Shown: positions 38,214-48,875, counted from the first letter of the stretch. The stretch is DNA of 64,000 nucleotides from Microbacterium immunditiarum (GCF_013409785.1 NZ_JACCBV010000001.1:2418001-2482000); one strand, 5' to 3'. Program-made: numbers and translations. Notes: a model not told the origin generated them from the letters alone.

Positions 38214-39191
38214 GTGTCGCTGACCGCTGACGTGAAATCCGAGTTGCTGGCCGTTCGAGATCCTCGGCCGTCGGCTCGCGTCGCCGAACTCACGTCGCTG
38301 CTCCGGTTCTCGGGCGGTCTCCACTCGATCGCGAACCGCGTCGCAGTCGAGGCGGAGCTCGACTCCGACCAGCTCGCCCGCCGCGTCGCACGTGACCTCG
38401 TCGAGCTCTACGGCGTGCGGCCCGAGCTCGTCCACGTGCAGGGGTCCGGTGCGCGTTCCGGCAGCCACTACGCCGTGCGCGTGATCGAGGGCGGGGAGAC
38501 CCTCGCGCGACAGACAGGCCTGCTCGATCAGCGCCGCCGTGCGGTGCGCGGACTGCCCAACAGGCTCACGACGGGCTCGCGTCCCGACTTGGCGGCGGTG
38601 TGGCGCGGGGCGTTCCTCGCGTCGGGCTCGCTCACCGAGCCGGGTCGATCCGCGTCGCTCGAGATCACCTCACCGGCGCCCGAGGCAGCGATGGCGCTCG
38701 TCGGCGCGGCTCACCGCCTCGGCATCGCGGCCAAGGCGCGCGAAGTGCGTGGCGTGCCCCGGGTCGTCGTGCGCGAGGGCGAGGCGATCCGCACGGCGCT
38801 GGCCACGATGGGCGCCGAGCGCGCCGCCGCCGAGTGGGACCAGCTGCGACAGCGCCGCGAGGTGCGCGCGGGCGTCAACCGCCTCGTCAACTTCGACGAC
38901 GCGAACCTCCGCCGATCCGCACAGGCCGCCGTCGCGGCGTGCGCGCGAGTGGAGCGCGCCCTCGAGATCCTCGGCGACGAGGTCCCCCCGCACCTGCGTG
39001 AGGCGGGCGAGCTGCGACTCGCACACCGCGACGCGAGCCTCGACGAGCTCGGCCACCACGCCGACCCGCCCCTCACGAAGGACGCCGTCGCCGGCCGCAT
39101 CCGTCGCCTGCTCGCGATGGCCGACAAGAAGGCGGAGAGCGAGGGCGTCCCGACGACCGAGGCCGCGGTGCCCGCCGGCGTCGAGGACTGA
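38214..39191 (+). CDS. whiA: DNA-binding protein WhiA
   Basis: 325 aa, GTG start with AAGGAG 5-6 nt upstream. The N-terminal two-thirds is the LAGLIDADG-like domain ([34 protein letters not shown]). The C-terminal helix-turn-helix domain contains [20 protein letters not shown] and [20 protein letters not shown]. WhiA controls cell division and sporulation in Streptomyces and is kept in non-sporulating actinobacteria, where it affects division. A TAGGCT hexamer at 38171-38176, formed by the rapZ stop codon, could give it its own promoter. Confidence 0.95.
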   Translation: MSLTADVKSELLAVRDPRPSARVAELTSLLRFSGGLHSIANRVAVEAELDSDQLARRVARDLVELYGVRPELVHVQGSGARSGSHYAVRVIEGGETLARQTGLLDQRRRAVRGLPNRLTTGSRPDLAAVWRGAFLASGSLTEPGRSASLEITSPAPEAAMALVGAAHRLGIAAKAREVRGVPRVVVREGEAIRTALATMGAERAAAEWDQLRQRREVRAGVNRLVNFDDANLRRSAQAAVAACARVERALEILGDEVPPHLREAGELRLAHRDASLDELGHHADPPLTKDAVAGRIRRLLAMADKKAESEGVPTTEAAVPAGVED

Positions 39192-39257
39192 GCAGCGGGC
39201 TATAGTCGCACAGCGTCACGTGGCGCAAGGGCGGCCCCTCGGCATCCGGCCCGTCAC

Positions 39258-39263
39258 TAGGAT
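39258..39263 (+). promoter_or_regulatory. putative -10 of the superoxide dismutase gene
   Basis: TAGGAT, 59 nt upstream of the sod ATG. A further TATAGT lies at 39201-39206. The intergenic space of about 130 nt holds no gene. Confidence 0.35.
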
Positions 39264-39322
39264 GAGAGCCGTCCCCTCGCCGTGCCGAGGACCTGGCGCG
39301 GCGCCGACAGGAAGAAGAGAAC

Positions 39323-39949
39323 ATGGCGAAGTACACGTTGCCCGACCTCCCGTACGACTACGCCGCGCTGGAGCCGCACGTCAGCGCGACGATCATGGAG
39401 TTGCACCACGACAAGCACCACCAGGCGTATGTGACCGGCGCGAACACGGCGCTCGAGCAGCTCGCAGAGGCTCGTGACAGCGGCAACCTCGCGAACGTGA
39501 ACAAACTCGAGAAGGACCTCGCGTTCAACCTGGGCGGCCACACGAACCACTCGATCTTCTGGACGAACCTGTCGCCGGACGCCGGCGACCGCCCCACCGG
39601 CGACATCGCCGCGGCGATCGACGACCACTTCGGATCGTTCGACAAGTTCCAGGCCCACTTCACCGCCGCCGCGCTCGGCGTGCAGGGCTCCGGCTGGGCC
39701 GGGCTCTTCTGGGACTCGATCGGCGAGAACCTGATCATCCAGCAGTTCTTCGACCAGCAGTCGCAGTTCGCGGCGGGCACGGTGCCGCTTCTCCTGCTCG
39801 ACGTGTGGGAGCACGCCTACTACCTCGACTACAAGAACGTGCGGGCCGACTACGTCAAGGCCTTCTGGAACATCGCCAACTGGGCGAACGTGCAGGAACG
39901 CTTCTCCACGGCCCGCGAGAAGACCTCGGGGCTGCTGGTACTGTCATAG
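39323..39949 (+). CDS. sodA: superoxide dismutase (Mn/Fe family)
   Basis: 208 aa. Metal ligands can be placed at His28 ([13 protein letters not shown]), His in [10 protein letters not shown], and Asp and His in [23 protein letters not shown] and the Gln-rich QQFFDQQ are typical of the family. The Mn versus Fe preference cannot be settled from sequence alone; relatives are usually Mn enzymes. It is cytoplasmic and converts superoxide to peroxide and oxygen. AGGAAGAAGAG precedes the ATG. A GC-rich hairpin follows the gene. Confidence 0.95.
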   Translation: MAKYTLPDLPYDYAALEPHVSATIMELHHDKHHQAYVTGANTALEQLAEARDSGNLANVNKLEKDLAFNLGGHTNHSIFWTNLSPDAGDRPTGDIAAAIDDHFGSFDKFQAHFTAAALGVQGSGWAGLFWDSIGENLIIQQFFDQQSQFAAGTVPLLLLDVWEHAYYLDYKNVRADYVKAFWNIANWANVQERFSTAREKTSGLLVLS

Positions 39950-39957
39950 CGAGCGCG

Positions 39958-39989
39958 GGCGGCCCGGTGGCATCGCCCGCCGGGTCGCC
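39958..39989 (+). terminator. GC-rich hairpin after sod
   Basis: Arms 39958-39967 and 39980-39989 pair at 9 of 10 positions; no T tract. Possible terminator before gap. Confidence 0.4.
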
Positions 39990-40004
39990 GTTGCCCCTCT
40001 CTGA

Positions 40005-41057
<1,053 letters not shown>

Positions 41058-41062
41058 CGATC

Positions 41063-42283
41063 ATGGCACTGCGCACCCTCGATTCGCTGGGTTCGCTCGC
41101 AGGCAAGCGCGTCATCGCCCGTGTCGACTTCAACGTTCCGCTTCAGGACGGAGTCATCACGGACGACGGCCGCGTGCGTGCCGCGCTCCCGACCCTCGAC
41201 CACCTGATCAACCAGGGCGCACGCGTCATCGTGTGCTCGCACCTGGGCCGCCCCGGCGGCGCCCCCGACCCGAAGTACAGCCTCGAACCGGTCGCGCAGC
41301 GACTGTCGGAGCTGCTCGGCAAGCCGGTCGCGTTCGCGCGGGACACGGTGGGGGAGTCCGCCCGTGAGGCCGTCGCGGCTCTCGAGGACGGCGGTGTCGT
41401 CGTCGTCGAGAACCTCCGGTTCAACGCAGGCGAGACCGCGAAGGACGACGAGACCCGCCGCGTCTTCGCGGCCGAGCTCGCAGCGCTCGGCGACGCGCTG
41501 GTTTCCGACGGCTTCGGCGTCGTGCACCGCAAGCAGGCGAGCGTGTACGACCTCGCGGAGCTGCTTCCGTCGGCCGCCGGGTTCCTCGTGCAGAAGGAGG
41601 TCGATGTCCTCGACCGTCTCACCGAGACCCCTGAGCGCCCGTACACGGTCGTCCTCGGCGGTTCGAAGGTCAGCGACAAGCTTGGCGTCATCGAGCACCT
41701 GCTGCCGCGCGTCGACCGCCTCCTCGTAGGCGGCGGCATGATGTTCACGTTCCTCGCCGCCGAGGGGAACAAGGTCGGCGCGAGCCTTCTCGAAGAGGAC
41801 CAGCTCGACACGGTGAAGGGCTACATCGCGACGGCCGGGGAGCGCGGCGTCGAACTGGTGCTGCCCGTGGACGCGGTCGTGGCGGCCTCGTTCTCGGCCG
41901 ACGCGCAGCACGTCATCGCGCCGGCGTCAGGGCTGGAGGACACACCGGCCGGAGCATCCGGAATCGGTCTCGACATCGGACCGGAGACTGCGGAGCAGTT
42001 CGCCGCAGTCATCCGCGACAGCAAGACGGTCTTCTGGAACGGTCCGATGGGCGTGTTCGAGATGGCGCCGTTCGCGGCCGGTACCAAGGCCGTCGCCAAG
42101 GCCCTCACCGAGGTCGAGGGCCTCTCCGTCGTCGGCGGAGGCGATTCCGCGGCCGCCGTCCGCCAGCTCGGGTTCGCCGACAGCGATTTCGGCCACATCT
42201 CGACCGGTGGCGGTGCGAGCCTCGAGTTTCTCGAGGGCAAGCGCCTGCCGGGTCTCGAAATCCTCGGGTGGGAGCAGTCGTGA
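41063..42283 (+). CDS. pgk: phosphoglycerate kinase
   Basis: 406 aa. The N-terminal domain has [15 protein letters not shown] and the basic substrate site with CSHLGRPGG. The hinge and nucleotide-binding C-domain show [26 protein letters not shown] and GGGDSAAAV. It transfers the phosphate of 1,3-bisphosphoglycerate to ADP. It sits between gap and tpiA; the tpiA GTG overlaps its stop (GTGA at 42280-42283). ATG at 41063 was chosen because it begins [15 protein letters not shown] like homologues; the longer frame lies inside gap. Confidence 0.98.
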   Translation: MALRTLDSLGSLAGKRVIARVDFNVPLQDGVITDDGRVRAALPTLDHLINQGARVIVCSHLGRPGGAPDPKYSLEPVAQRLSELLGKPVAFARDTVGESAREAVAALEDGGVVVVENLRFNAGETAKDDETRRVFAAELAALGDALVSDGFGVVHRKQASVYDLAELLPSAAGFLVQKEVDVLDRLTETPERPYTVVLGGSKVSDKLGVIEHLLPRVDRLLVGGGMMFTFLAAEGNKVGASLLEEDQLDTVKGYIATAGERGVELVLPVDAVVAASFSADAQHVIAPASGLEDTPAGASGIGLDIGPETAEQFAAVIRDSKTVFWNGPMGVFEMAPFAAGTKAVAKALTEVEGLSVVGGGDSAAAVRQLGFADSDFGHISTGGGASLEFLEGKRLPGLEILGWEQS

Positions 42284-43083
42284 CGGATCAGACCACAGGC
42301 CGCGGCCGCCTGCCGTTCATCGCCGGCAACTGGAAGATGAACCTCGACCACCTTCAGGCAGTCGCGTTCGTCCAGAAGCTGCACTGGACGCTCAAGGACG
42401 CGAAGCACGAAGAGGGTTCCGTCGAGGTCGGCGTGTTCCCGCCGTTCACCGACCTGCGGACGGTGCAGACGCTCATCGATGCGGACAAGATCCCGTTCGC
42501 GCTGGGTGCTCAGGACCTGTCTCAGCACGACGGCGGCGCGTACACCGGCGAGGTGTCGGGAGCGTTCCTCAAGAAGCTCGACTGCACGTACGTCATCATC
42601 GGTCACTCCGAGCGCCGCCAGTACCACGCCGAATCCGACGAGATCGTCGCGGACAAGGTGAAGGCGGCGCTGCGTCACGGCCTCGTGCCGGTGATCTGCG
42701 TCGGCGAGACCGCTGAAGACCTCGAGCGGTTCGGCGCGAGCGCCGTCCCGGTCGGACAGCTCCAGGCGGCGCTCGACGGTCTCTCCGCAGGCGCTGACGT
42801 CGTCGTCGCGTACGAGCCCGTGTGGGCGATCGGCTCCGGCCAGGCCGCCACGCCCGAGCAGGCGCAGGAGGTGTGCGCGAAGCTGCGCGGCGTCGTCGCC
42901 GAGAAGCTCGGTGCCGACGCCGCGGCACGCACCCGCATCCTCTACGGCGGATCGGTGAAGGCCGCGAACATCGCGGCCTTCATGCGCCAGCCCGACGTCG
43001 ACGGCGCCCTCGTCGGGGGCGCGAGCCTCGTCGTCGACGAGTTCGCCGCGATCATCCGCTATCAGAAGCACGTCGGCGTGTGA
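42280..43083 (+). CDS. tpiA: triose-phosphate isomerase
   Basis: 267 aa from GTG 42280. The substrate-binding Asn and Lys appear in [10 protein letters not shown], the catalytic His in [10 protein letters not shown], the catalytic Glu in [16 protein letters not shown], and the phosphate loop in [11 protein letters not shown]. It interconverts dihydroxyacetone phosphate and glyceraldehyde 3-phosphate. It is coupled to pgk by a 4-nt overlap and followed by a GC-rich hairpin, which closes the glycolytic operon before secG. Confidence 0.98.
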   Translation: MTDQTTGRGRLPFIAGNWKMNLDHLQAVAFVQKLHWTLKDAKHEEGSVEVGVFPPFTDLRTVQTLIDADKIPFALGAQDLSQHDGGAYTGEVSGAFLKKLDCTYVIIGHSERRQYHAESDEIVADKVKAALRHGLVPVICVGETAEDLERFGASAVPVGQLQAALDGLSAGADVVVAYEPVWAIGSGQAATPEQAQEVCAKLRGVVAEKLGADAAARTRILYGGSVKAANIAAFMRQPDVDGALVGGASLVVDEFAAIIRYQKHVGV

Positions 43084-43090
43084 TGCGTTC

Positions 43091-43127
43091 GGGCCGAGCC
43101 CTGCGGCGCCTCCGCGGGGCTCGGCCC
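43091..43127 (+). terminator. hairpin after tpiA
   Basis: Perfect 11-bp arms GGGCCGAGCCC (43091-43101) and GGGCTCGGCCC (43117-43127), extended inward by further pairs; no T tract. Confidence 0.6.
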
Positions 43128-43148
43128 GGTGCGTCGCACGTCAACACG

Positions 43149-43154
43149 TATAAT
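43149..43154 (+). promoter_or_regulatory. secG-rbpA promoter, consensus -10
   Basis: TATAAT, a perfect -10, 49 nt before the secG GTG. No TTGACA-like -35 was seen at the right distance. Confidence 0.55.
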
Positions 43155-43203
43155 TGACCCCTGCGCGATCGGCGCCCGACCGCAGCGAAAGGTTTCGACG
43201 ACT

Positions 43204-43452
43204 GTGCCCATTCTCGAGTTCGTCCTGCAGGTGATCCTGGGGATCACCAGCATCCTCCTCACCCTCCTGATCCTGCTCCACAAAGGCCGCGGTGGCGGCC
43301 TTTCCGATATGTTCGGCGGCGGCATGACTTCGGCGCTCGGCTCGTCCGGGCTCGCCGAACGCAATCTCAACCGCTTCACGATCGTCCTCGCACTCGTGTG
43401 GTTCGCGGCGATCGTGGCGCTCGGCCTGATCACCAAGTTCCAGGGGCTCTGA
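43204..43452 (+). CDS. secG: preprotein translocase subunit SecG
   Basis: 82 aa, two transmembrane helices: VLQVILGITSILLTLLILLH and FTIVLALVWFAAIVALGL. The cytoplasmic loop KGRGGGLSDMFGGGMTSALG is the SecG signature. It is a small partner of SecYE that aids protein export. GTG at 43204, with GCGAAAGG upstream, gives MPILEFVLQVILG. Its place after tpiA is conserved in actinobacteria. It overlaps rbpA by 1 nt of its stop (TGATG). Confidence 0.93.
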   Translation: MPILEFVLQVILGITSILLTLLILLHKGRGGGLSDMFGGGMTSALGSSGLAERNLNRFTIVLALVWFAAIVALGLITKFQGL

Positions 43453-43808
43453 TGGCAACCGGCGGCAATGCAATTCGCGGGACCCGCGTCGGCGCAGGCC
43501 CGATGGGGGAACAAGACCACGGCTTCCACGCCGATCGGATCGCCGTCTCGTACTGGGACGCGCTCGGCAACGAGACGGTCCGCTACTTCGCGGCGGGCAT
43601 CCCCGAAGACGAGATCCCCGATGTGATCGACTCGCCGCACTCCGGCCTCCCGGCCGGGCGCGACAAGGCCAATCCTCCGGCCGTCGCGAAGACGGAGCCG
43701 TACAAGACGCACCTCGCCTACGTGAAGGAGCGCCGCACCGAAGAAGAGGCGGAGGCCCTGCTCGAAGACGCGCTCAAGCAGTTGCGCGAGCGGCGCGGGA
43801 TCGAGTGA
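43452..43808 (+). CDS. rbpA: RNA polymerase-binding protein RbpA, zinc ligands absent
   Basis: 118 aa. The N-terminal tail (GNAIRGTRVGAGPMGEQD) and the C-terminal sigma-interacting helix region (KTEPYKTHLAYVKERRTEEE) are typical of RbpA, which binds sigma and beta and stabilises the open complex. The core domain (SYWDALGNETVRYFAAGIPE) keeps the fold pattern but contains no Cys, whereas mycobacterial and streptomycete RbpA have zinc-binding Cys. The basic linker (GRDKANPPAVAKTEPYK) is present. It follows secG with a 1-nt overlap and is closed by a strong hairpin at 43825. Confidence 0.9.
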   Translation: MATGGNAIRGTRVGAGPMGEQDHGFHADRIAVSYWDALGNETVRYFAAGIPEDEIPDVIDSPHSGLPAGRDKANPPAVAKTEPYKTHLAYVKERRTEEEAEALLEDALKQLRERRGIE

Positions 43809-43824
43809 CCCAGGACTGACACAA

Positions 43825-43864
43825 GCGAAGGGAGGCGGATACCGCGGCATCCGCCTCCCTTCGC
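43825..43864. terminator. bidirectional terminator between rbpA and pgl
   Basis: 16-bp perfect stem (43825-43840 with 43849-43864) and an 8-nt loop, followed by CTTTCG on the plus strand. It serves convergent operons. Confidence 0.85.
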
Positions 43865-43905
43865 CTTTCGCGCTTCACGCGATCGCGGGCCCGTGTGCGC
43901 GTCGC

Positions 43906-44685
43906 TCAGTACTCGCGGTCGATGAGCTCGGGCGGCACATTCGCGGCGGCCGCCTCGTCGACGAAGAAGACCGTGCGCTTGCGGCCCTTGGCGCCGGCCG
44001 CGGGAACGCTGCCGTAGCTTGCGCCGGCGAGCGCCAGACCCAGTGCCGAGGCCTTGTCGGCCCCGGCGAGGACCATCCACAGGCGACGCGACGCGTTGAT
44101 CACGGGCCGCGTCATCGAAACGCGCTCGGGCGGAGGCTTCGGCGACTCGCGCACGGGCAGCACCGCGCGATCGGTGACGTGGATCTCGGGCCGGTCAGGG
44201 AAGAGCGACGCGATGTGCCCGTCGGGTCCGACACCCAGGAAGCACACGTCGAACGACGGCCACGTGCCGTGGTCGCTCGAGAACCTCGCGAGCTCGCGCT
44301 CGTAGAGTCGCGCGGCAGCGTCGAGATCGAGCCCCTCGTCGCTCGCGGCGACGGAGTGGATGTTCTCGGCGGGGATGTCGAGGTGGTCGAGCAGGGCCTC
44401 GCGAGCCTGCTTCTCGTTGCGATCGGCGTCGCCGCGCGGGACCCAGCGCTCGTCGCTCCACCAGAAATGCACCTTCGACCAGTCGAGGCTCGCCGCTCTC
44501 GGGTCCGCCGCGACGGCCTTCAGAACGGCCGAGCCCATTGTGCCGCCGGTGAGGGAGACGTGCACGAGTCGCTTGTGGTCGCTGCGCTTGGCGATGCGAC
44601 TCAAGAACCGCGACGCGACAGCTTCGGCAAGCGCGGCCGGATCTGAGAGGATCACGACCCGCTTCTCGTTGGACGTCTCAGCCAT
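43906..44685 (-). CDS. pgl: 6-phosphogluconolactonase
   Basis: 259 aa DevB/SOL-type enzyme. HVSLTGGTMGSAVLKAV forms the substrate-binding strand-loop, followed by VHFWWSDERWVPRGDADRN and LGVGPDGHIASLFPD, the family hallmark with catalytic His. The C-terminal GASYGSVPAAG is also typical. It hydrolyses 6-phosphogluconolactone, the product of Zwf. It is the last gene of the tkt-tal-pgi-zwf-opcA-pgl operon and overlaps opcA by 8 nt. Confidence 0.95.
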   Translation of the reverse strand: MAETSNEKRVVILSDPAALAEAVASRFLSRIAKRSDHKRLVHVSLTGGTMGSAVLKAVAADPRAASLDWSKVHFWWSDERWVPRGDADRNEKQAREALLDHLDIPAENIHSVAASDEGLDLDAAARLYERELARFSSDHGTWPSFDVCFLGVGPDGHIASLFPDRPEIHVTDRAVLPVRESPKPPPERVSMTRPVINASRRLWMVLAGADKASALGLALAGASYGSVPAAGAKGRKRTVFFVDEAAAANVPPELIDREY

Positions 44686-45628
44686 TCGGCTCCTGTGTCG
44701 ATGGCGGACCGAGGAGTTCCAGGCCCTCGCTGATCACTCGACCATACAGGACGTCCGGATCGAGGCGACGGAGCTCTTCGGCCAGGCATTCGCGCAGCGT
44801 GCGGCGCGGGAAGGCGAGGTCGTGACTGGGCTGCCCGGGCTGCGTGAGGATGGCGACCCCCGGCTCAGGACGCTCGAGGCGGACCTCGCCGCTGTCGCGA
44901 ACGAGCACGACCGACTTGATGCCGTGCTCCCACTCCGCCGGGTCGAGGTAACGCCAGTCCACCGGCACATCCAGCGCGACGCGAAGCCATGCGGCGAGAA
45001 GGCTCGTCGACGGGGAGTCGCCCGCTCCGCGCACCTCGACGCGGCGCACCGACTCGTACGGCGGCTGGTCGAGGATAGCCGCGAGCTGCTCGCGCCACCG
45101 CGTGAGCCGTGTCCACGCGAGGTCGGTGTCGCCGGGGGAGTAGGAGTCGGACAGCGCAGCGACCCACTCCCACGGGTTCGGCTTGGTCGCGGCATCCGTG
45201 ATCCGGCGCTGTGCGATGCGGCCCAGCGACGTGTCGGCGGGGTTGTCGGGCGTGTCGTTCGGCCACCACACGACGACGGGCGCGTCGGGGAGGAGGAGGC
45301 CCGTCACGAGGCTCTCGAGGTTGGACGCCGCCTCGCCGAAGGCGTGCAGCGTGACGACCTCGCTCGCGCCGGCGTCGCCGCCGACGCGGATCTGGGCGTC
45401 GAGACGTGCGTCGGAGCCGTTTCCGTCGACGAGCAGCACGATGACGCGCATCGGATGCTCGCGCGACGCGTCGTTCGCAGCTTCGATGACCTCTTCCATG
45501 TCGCCCTCGCGCGTCACGATCACGAGGGTCAGCACGCGTCCGAGCGCGACGGCGCCGCCCTCTTCGCGCACGTTGACGAGCGCGCGTGTGATCTTGCTGA
45601 CGGTCGTGTCGGGCAGGTCGACGATCAT
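44678..45628 (-). CDS. opcA: glucose-6-phosphate dehydrogenase assembly protein OpcA
   Basis: 316 aa. It begins MIVDLPDTTVSKITRALVNV and contains the OpcA pattern APVVVWWPNDTPDNPADTSL. This is followed by RRITDAATKPNPWEWVAALS and DTDLAWTRLTRWREQLAAIL. OpcA is the actinobacterial and cyanobacterial partner that activates G6PDH, in some species under redox control; no conserved Cys pair is seen here. Its start overlaps the zwf stop by 4 nt, in keeping with a 1:1 complex. Confidence 0.95.
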   Translation of the reverse strand: MIVDLPDTTVSKITRALVNVREEGGAVALGRVLTLVIVTREGDMEEVIEAANDASREHPMRVIVLLVDGNGSDARLDAQIRVGGDAGASEVVTLHAFGEAASNLESLVTGLLLPDAPVVVWWPNDTPDNPADTSLGRIAQRRITDAATKPNPWEWVAALSDSYSPGDTDLAWTRLTRWREQLAAILDQPPYESVRRVEVRGAGDSPSTSLLAAWLRVALDVPVDWRYLDPAEWEHGIKSVVLVRDSGEVRLERPEPGVAILTQPGQPSHDLAFPRRTLRECLAEELRRLDPDVLYGRVISEGLELLGPPSTQEPNG

Positions 45629-47217
45629 GGGCGCCTCCAGGTGCGTCCGTCACGGGCGAGCATCGCGGCGGCGGATGCCGGGCCCCACGAGCCGGGGGAG
45701 TATTGCTCGAGCGGGCCGCCCTGCGCTTCCCAGAATTGCTCGATCGGGTCGAGGATCTTCCACGAGAGCTCGACCTCTTCGTGGCGGGGGAAGAGGGGAG
45801 GGTCGCCGAGAAGGACGTCGAGGATCAGGCGCTCGTACGCTTCGGGGCTCGCCTCGGTGAACGCGTGGCCGTAACCGAAGTCCATCGTGACGTCGCGCAC
45901 CTGCGCACCGGCTCCGGGAACCTTCGACCCGAAGCGGATCGTGACGCCTTCGTCGGGCTGGACGCGGATGACGAGGGCGTTCTGCCCGAGCCCGGAGGTC
46001 TGCGCGCGCGAGAAGAGGAGTTCCGGCGCGCGCTTGAAGATCACCGCGATCTCGGTGACTCGGCGACCGAGTCGCTTGCCCGTGCGGAGGTAGAAGGGCA
46101 CCCCCGCCCACCGCCGCGTGTTCACTTCGAGCGTGATCGCGGCGTAGGTCTCGGTCGTGGAATCCGGGCTCATCCCTTCCTCTTCGAGGAAGCCGGGAAC
46201 CTTCTCGCCACCCTGCCAGCCGCCCGCGTACTGACCGCGCGACGTCGTGCGTGCGAGGTCGTTCGGGAGCGTGACGGCGGCGAGCACCTTCTCCTTCTCA
46301 GCGCGCAGGTCGCGCGCATCGAAGCTGATGGGCTCCTCCATCGCGGTGAGCGCCATGAGCTGGAGCAGGTGGTTCTGGATGACGTCGCGCGCGGCGCCGA
46401 TCCCGTCGTAGTAGCCCGCGCGTCCGCCCACGCCGATGTCTTCGGCCATCGTGATCTGCACGTGGTCGACGTAGTTGCGGTTCCAGATCGGCTCGTACAG
46501 CTCGTTCGCGAAGCGCAGCGCCAGGATGTTCTGGACCGTCTCCTTGCCGAGGTAGTGGTCGATCCGGAAGATCGAGTCCGCCGGGAACGCCGACCGCAGC
46601 GCGTCGTTGAGCGAGCGCGCTGACGCGAGGTCGTGCCCGAAGGGCTTCTCGATCACGACGCGGCGCCAGCGGTCGGGCTGGTCGGCCGTGTCGTCGACGA
46701 GGCCGGAGGCCTTGAGCTGCTCCGCGACGATGGGGAAGTCCTTCGGCGGGATCGATAGGTAGTAGGCGTGGTTGCCCATCGTGCCGCGCTCGACGTCCAG
46801 GCGCTCGACGGTCTCGCGCAGGCGCCGGAAGGCCTCTTCATCGTGGAATTCCCCAGAGACGAACCGGATGCCCTCGAGCAGCTGCTTCCACGTCTCGTCG
46901 CGGAACTCTGTGCGAGCGTTCTGTCGCACCGCGTCATGGACGACCTGGGCGAAGTCCTGATCCTCCCAGTCGCGTCGGGCGAAGCCGACGAGAGCGAACC
47001 CGGGAGGAAGGAGACCGCGGTTGGCGAGGTCGTACACCGCGGGCATGAGCTTCTTGCGCGACAGGTCTCCCGTCACGCCGAAGATCACGAGCGCGCTCGG
47101 GCCCGCGATGCGGTTGAGCCGGTGGTCCTGGGGATCGCGCAGCGGGTTGCGGCCGCGCGAGATCTCGATCCCCTGGCCCGTCGGGGCATGACTCGATACG
47201 GGAGTCTCATCGCTCAT
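45625..47217 (-). CDS. zwf: glucose-6-phosphate 1-dehydrogenase
   Basis: 530 aa. The Rossmann start VIFGVTGDLSRKKLMPAVYD, the active-site RIDHYLGKETVQNILALRFAN and the substrate-contacting region around VVIEKPFGHDLASA are all present. It oxidises glucose 6-phosphate and supplies NADPH to the oxidative pentose phosphate branch. Length is normal for the actinobacterial type. It sits between pgi and opcA; the 16-nt gap to pgi and the overlap with opcA indicate one transcript. Confidence 0.98.
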   Translation of the reverse strand: MSDETPVSSHAPTGQGIEISRGRNPLRDPQDHRLNRIAGPSALVIFGVTGDLSRKKLMPAVYDLANRGLLPPGFALVGFARRDWEDQDFAQVVHDAVRQNARTEFRDETWKQLLEGIRFVSGEFHDEEAFRRLRETVERLDVERGTMGNHAYYLSIPPKDFPIVAEQLKASGLVDDTADQPDRWRRVVIEKPFGHDLASARSLNDALRSAFPADSIFRIDHYLGKETVQNILALRFANELYEPIWNRNYVDHVQITMAEDIGVGGRAGYYDGIGAARDVIQNHLLQLMALTAMEEPISFDARDLRAEKEKVLAAVTLPNDLARTTSRGQYAGGWQGGEKVPGFLEEEGMSPDSTTETYAAITLEVNTRRWAGVPFYLRTGKRLGRRVTEIAVIFKRAPELLFSRAQTSGLGQNALVIRVQPDEGVTIRFGSKVPGAGAQVRDVTMDFGYGHAFTEASPEAYERLILDVLLGDPPLFPRHEEVELSWKILDPIEQFWEAQGGPLEQYSPGSWGPASAAAMLARDGRTWRRP

Positions 47218-47233
47218 CGTCCGGTGACCTGCC

Positions 47234-48853
47234 CTACTGAGCCGCTTCGAACAGCGACAGCACCTCGACCTGCGGGTCGGTGAGCGTCAGTGTGACGACG
47301 GGTCGGCCGTGCTCGGCGAGCACGCTCGCGTCGCCGGCCGCCTGCGCCTCGATGAGCTGACCGAACGTGAACGGACGGTCCGGGATCTCGAGGTCGACGT
47401 CCGTGCGCTCGAGGATCTGCAGGAACACGCCGGTCGCCGGACCGCCCTTGTGGTACTGACCCGTCGAGTGCAGGAACCGCGGACCCCAGCCGAACGTCGC
47501 CGGGCGGCGCGAATCGGCCGCCACGAGCTCGCGCAGGCCCTGCAGCTGCGGGAGCTGCAGCCGGTTGACGTACGCCTGGATCGAGACATAGCCGTCTTCG
47601 GCGAGGCGGGACCATAGCGCGTCGAGGACTCCCGCGACGGTGCCGGATGCGCCGAGCGCCGGGTCGCTCACGCGGACCTCGACGCCCTCCACCGTGAATG
47701 CCGGCGGCGTCGGCTCGGGCCGTGCGTCCAGGAGGCCGCGCGCGGCGACCTTCGCCGACTCCACGTCGGGCTGGTCGAACGGGTTGATGCCGAGGATGCG
47801 GCCGGCGACCGCCGTCGCGTACTCCCACACCACGAACTGCGCGGCGAGCGAGCCGCTGACGAGCACTTCGCCCTCGTGGCGCTCGAACAGACGGAAGTGC
47901 TCCGCGTCGTCGACGAACCGCACGATCTGGAGATCGGCCGGCGGCGTCTCGACCTCGGGGGACACCGGCAGGAGGACCACTGGGAGGATGCCCGTGCCCT
48001 GCTTGCCGGTCGACTCCGCGACGAGCTGCTCGATCCAGTCGGGGAGCCCGACGATGTGGGTGCCGTCGGCGACGAGGCCGAGCTTGTCGCGGCGCGGGTT
48101 CCCGCCGGCGATCGCCGCGGCGAGCACGAGCGCCGGGTTCTCGGGGCTGTCGATCGCGACCTCGAGGAGCGTGGCATCCGCCTCGGTCAGAAGATCCTCG
48201 ATGTCGACACCGGCGAGACCCGCCGGGACGAGGCCGAAGGCCGTGAGCGCCGAGTAGCGCCCGCCGACCGCGGGGTCGGCGTTGAACACGCGGTACCCAT
48301 CGGCGCGGGCCGACTCGTCCAGCGGCGAGCCCGGGTCGGTCACCACGACGATGCGCTCGACGGGGTCGATGCCGAGGTCGCGGAACGCCGCCTCGAAGGC
48401 ACGCTTCGCCGAGTCGGTCTCGACCGTCGAGCCGGACTTCGACGAAACCACGAGCACGGTCTGCTCGAGACCGCCGCTCTCGGGGTCGCCGTCGATCGCC
48501 GCGAGCACCTGACCGGGCGACGTCGAGTCGAGGATCACGAGCGGCACGCCGGCCGTCTGGGCGATGACCTCGGGCGCGAGCGACGATCCGCCCATGCCCG
48601 CGAGCACGACACGCGTGACGCCCTTCGCGACGAGCTCGCGTCGCAGGGCCTCGATCTCGGGGACGAGCGGGCGCGAGACGCTGACGGCCTGGACCCACCC
48701 GAGGCGCTTCGACGCCTCGTCCTCTGCGTCGGGACCCCAGAGGGTGGAATCGCCGGCGGTGATCCCGGATGCCACGAGGTCGGCCACGAGGCCGGGGAGC
48801 GTCTCGTCGACGACCGATTTCACATGGCCGCTGACGTGGATCTCAAAGCTCAC
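47234..48853 (-). CDS. pgi: glucose-6-phosphate isomerase
   Basis: 539 aa from GTG 48853. SIS-domain features VVSSKSGSTVETDSAKRAFE and the isomerase signature VGGRYSALTAFGLVPA are present, with GMGGSSLAPEVIAQ near residue 82. It interconverts glucose and fructose 6-phosphate. The sequence looks like the shorter, divergent actinobacterial Pgi found in pentose phosphate operons, so this may not be the only Pgi in the genome. GGGAG, its ribosome binding site, lies inside a small hairpin (48857-48875). Confidence 0.93.
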   Translation of the reverse strand: MSFEIHVSGHVKSVVDETLPGLVADLVASGITAGDSTLWGPDAEDEASKRLGWVQAVSVSRPLVPEIEALRRELVAKGVTRVVLAGMGGSSLAPEVIAQTAGVPLVILDSTSPGQVLAAIDGDPESGGLEQTVLVVSSKSGSTVETDSAKRAFEAAFRDLGIDPVERIVVVTDPGSPLDESARADGYRVFNADPAVGGRYSALTAFGLVPAGLAGVDIEDLLTEADATLLEVAIDSPENPALVLAAAIAGGNPRRDKLGLVADGTHIVGLPDWIEQLVAESTGKQGTGILPVVLLPVSPEVETPPADLQIVRFVDDAEHFRLFERHEGEVLVSGSLAAQFVVWEYATAVAGRILGINPFDQPDVESAKVAARGLLDARPEPTPPAFTVEGVEVRVSDPALGASGTVAGVLDALWSRLAEDGYVSIQAYVNRLQLPQLQGLRELVAADSRRPATFGWGPRFLHSTGQYHKGGPATGVFLQILERTDVDLEIPDRPFTFGQLIEAQAAGDASVLAEHGRPVVTLTLTDPQVEVLSLFEAAQ

Positions 48854-48856
48854 TTG

Positions 48857-48875
48857 ATCGCTCCCTTCGAGCGAT
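48857..48875 (-). promoter_or_regulatory. hairpin over the pgi ribosome binding site
   Basis: ATCGCTC (48857-48863) pairs with GAGCGAT (48869-48875). On the minus strand the loop and 3' arm contain GAAGGGAG, the only good pgi Shine-Dalgarno, which could limit pgi translation relative to tal and zwf. Confidence 0.4.

Noticed and set aside
35066..38293. Minus-strand frame of more than 1000 codons opposite uvrC and rapZ
   Set aside because: Shadow frame crossing several real genes and their start sites; no recognisable family.
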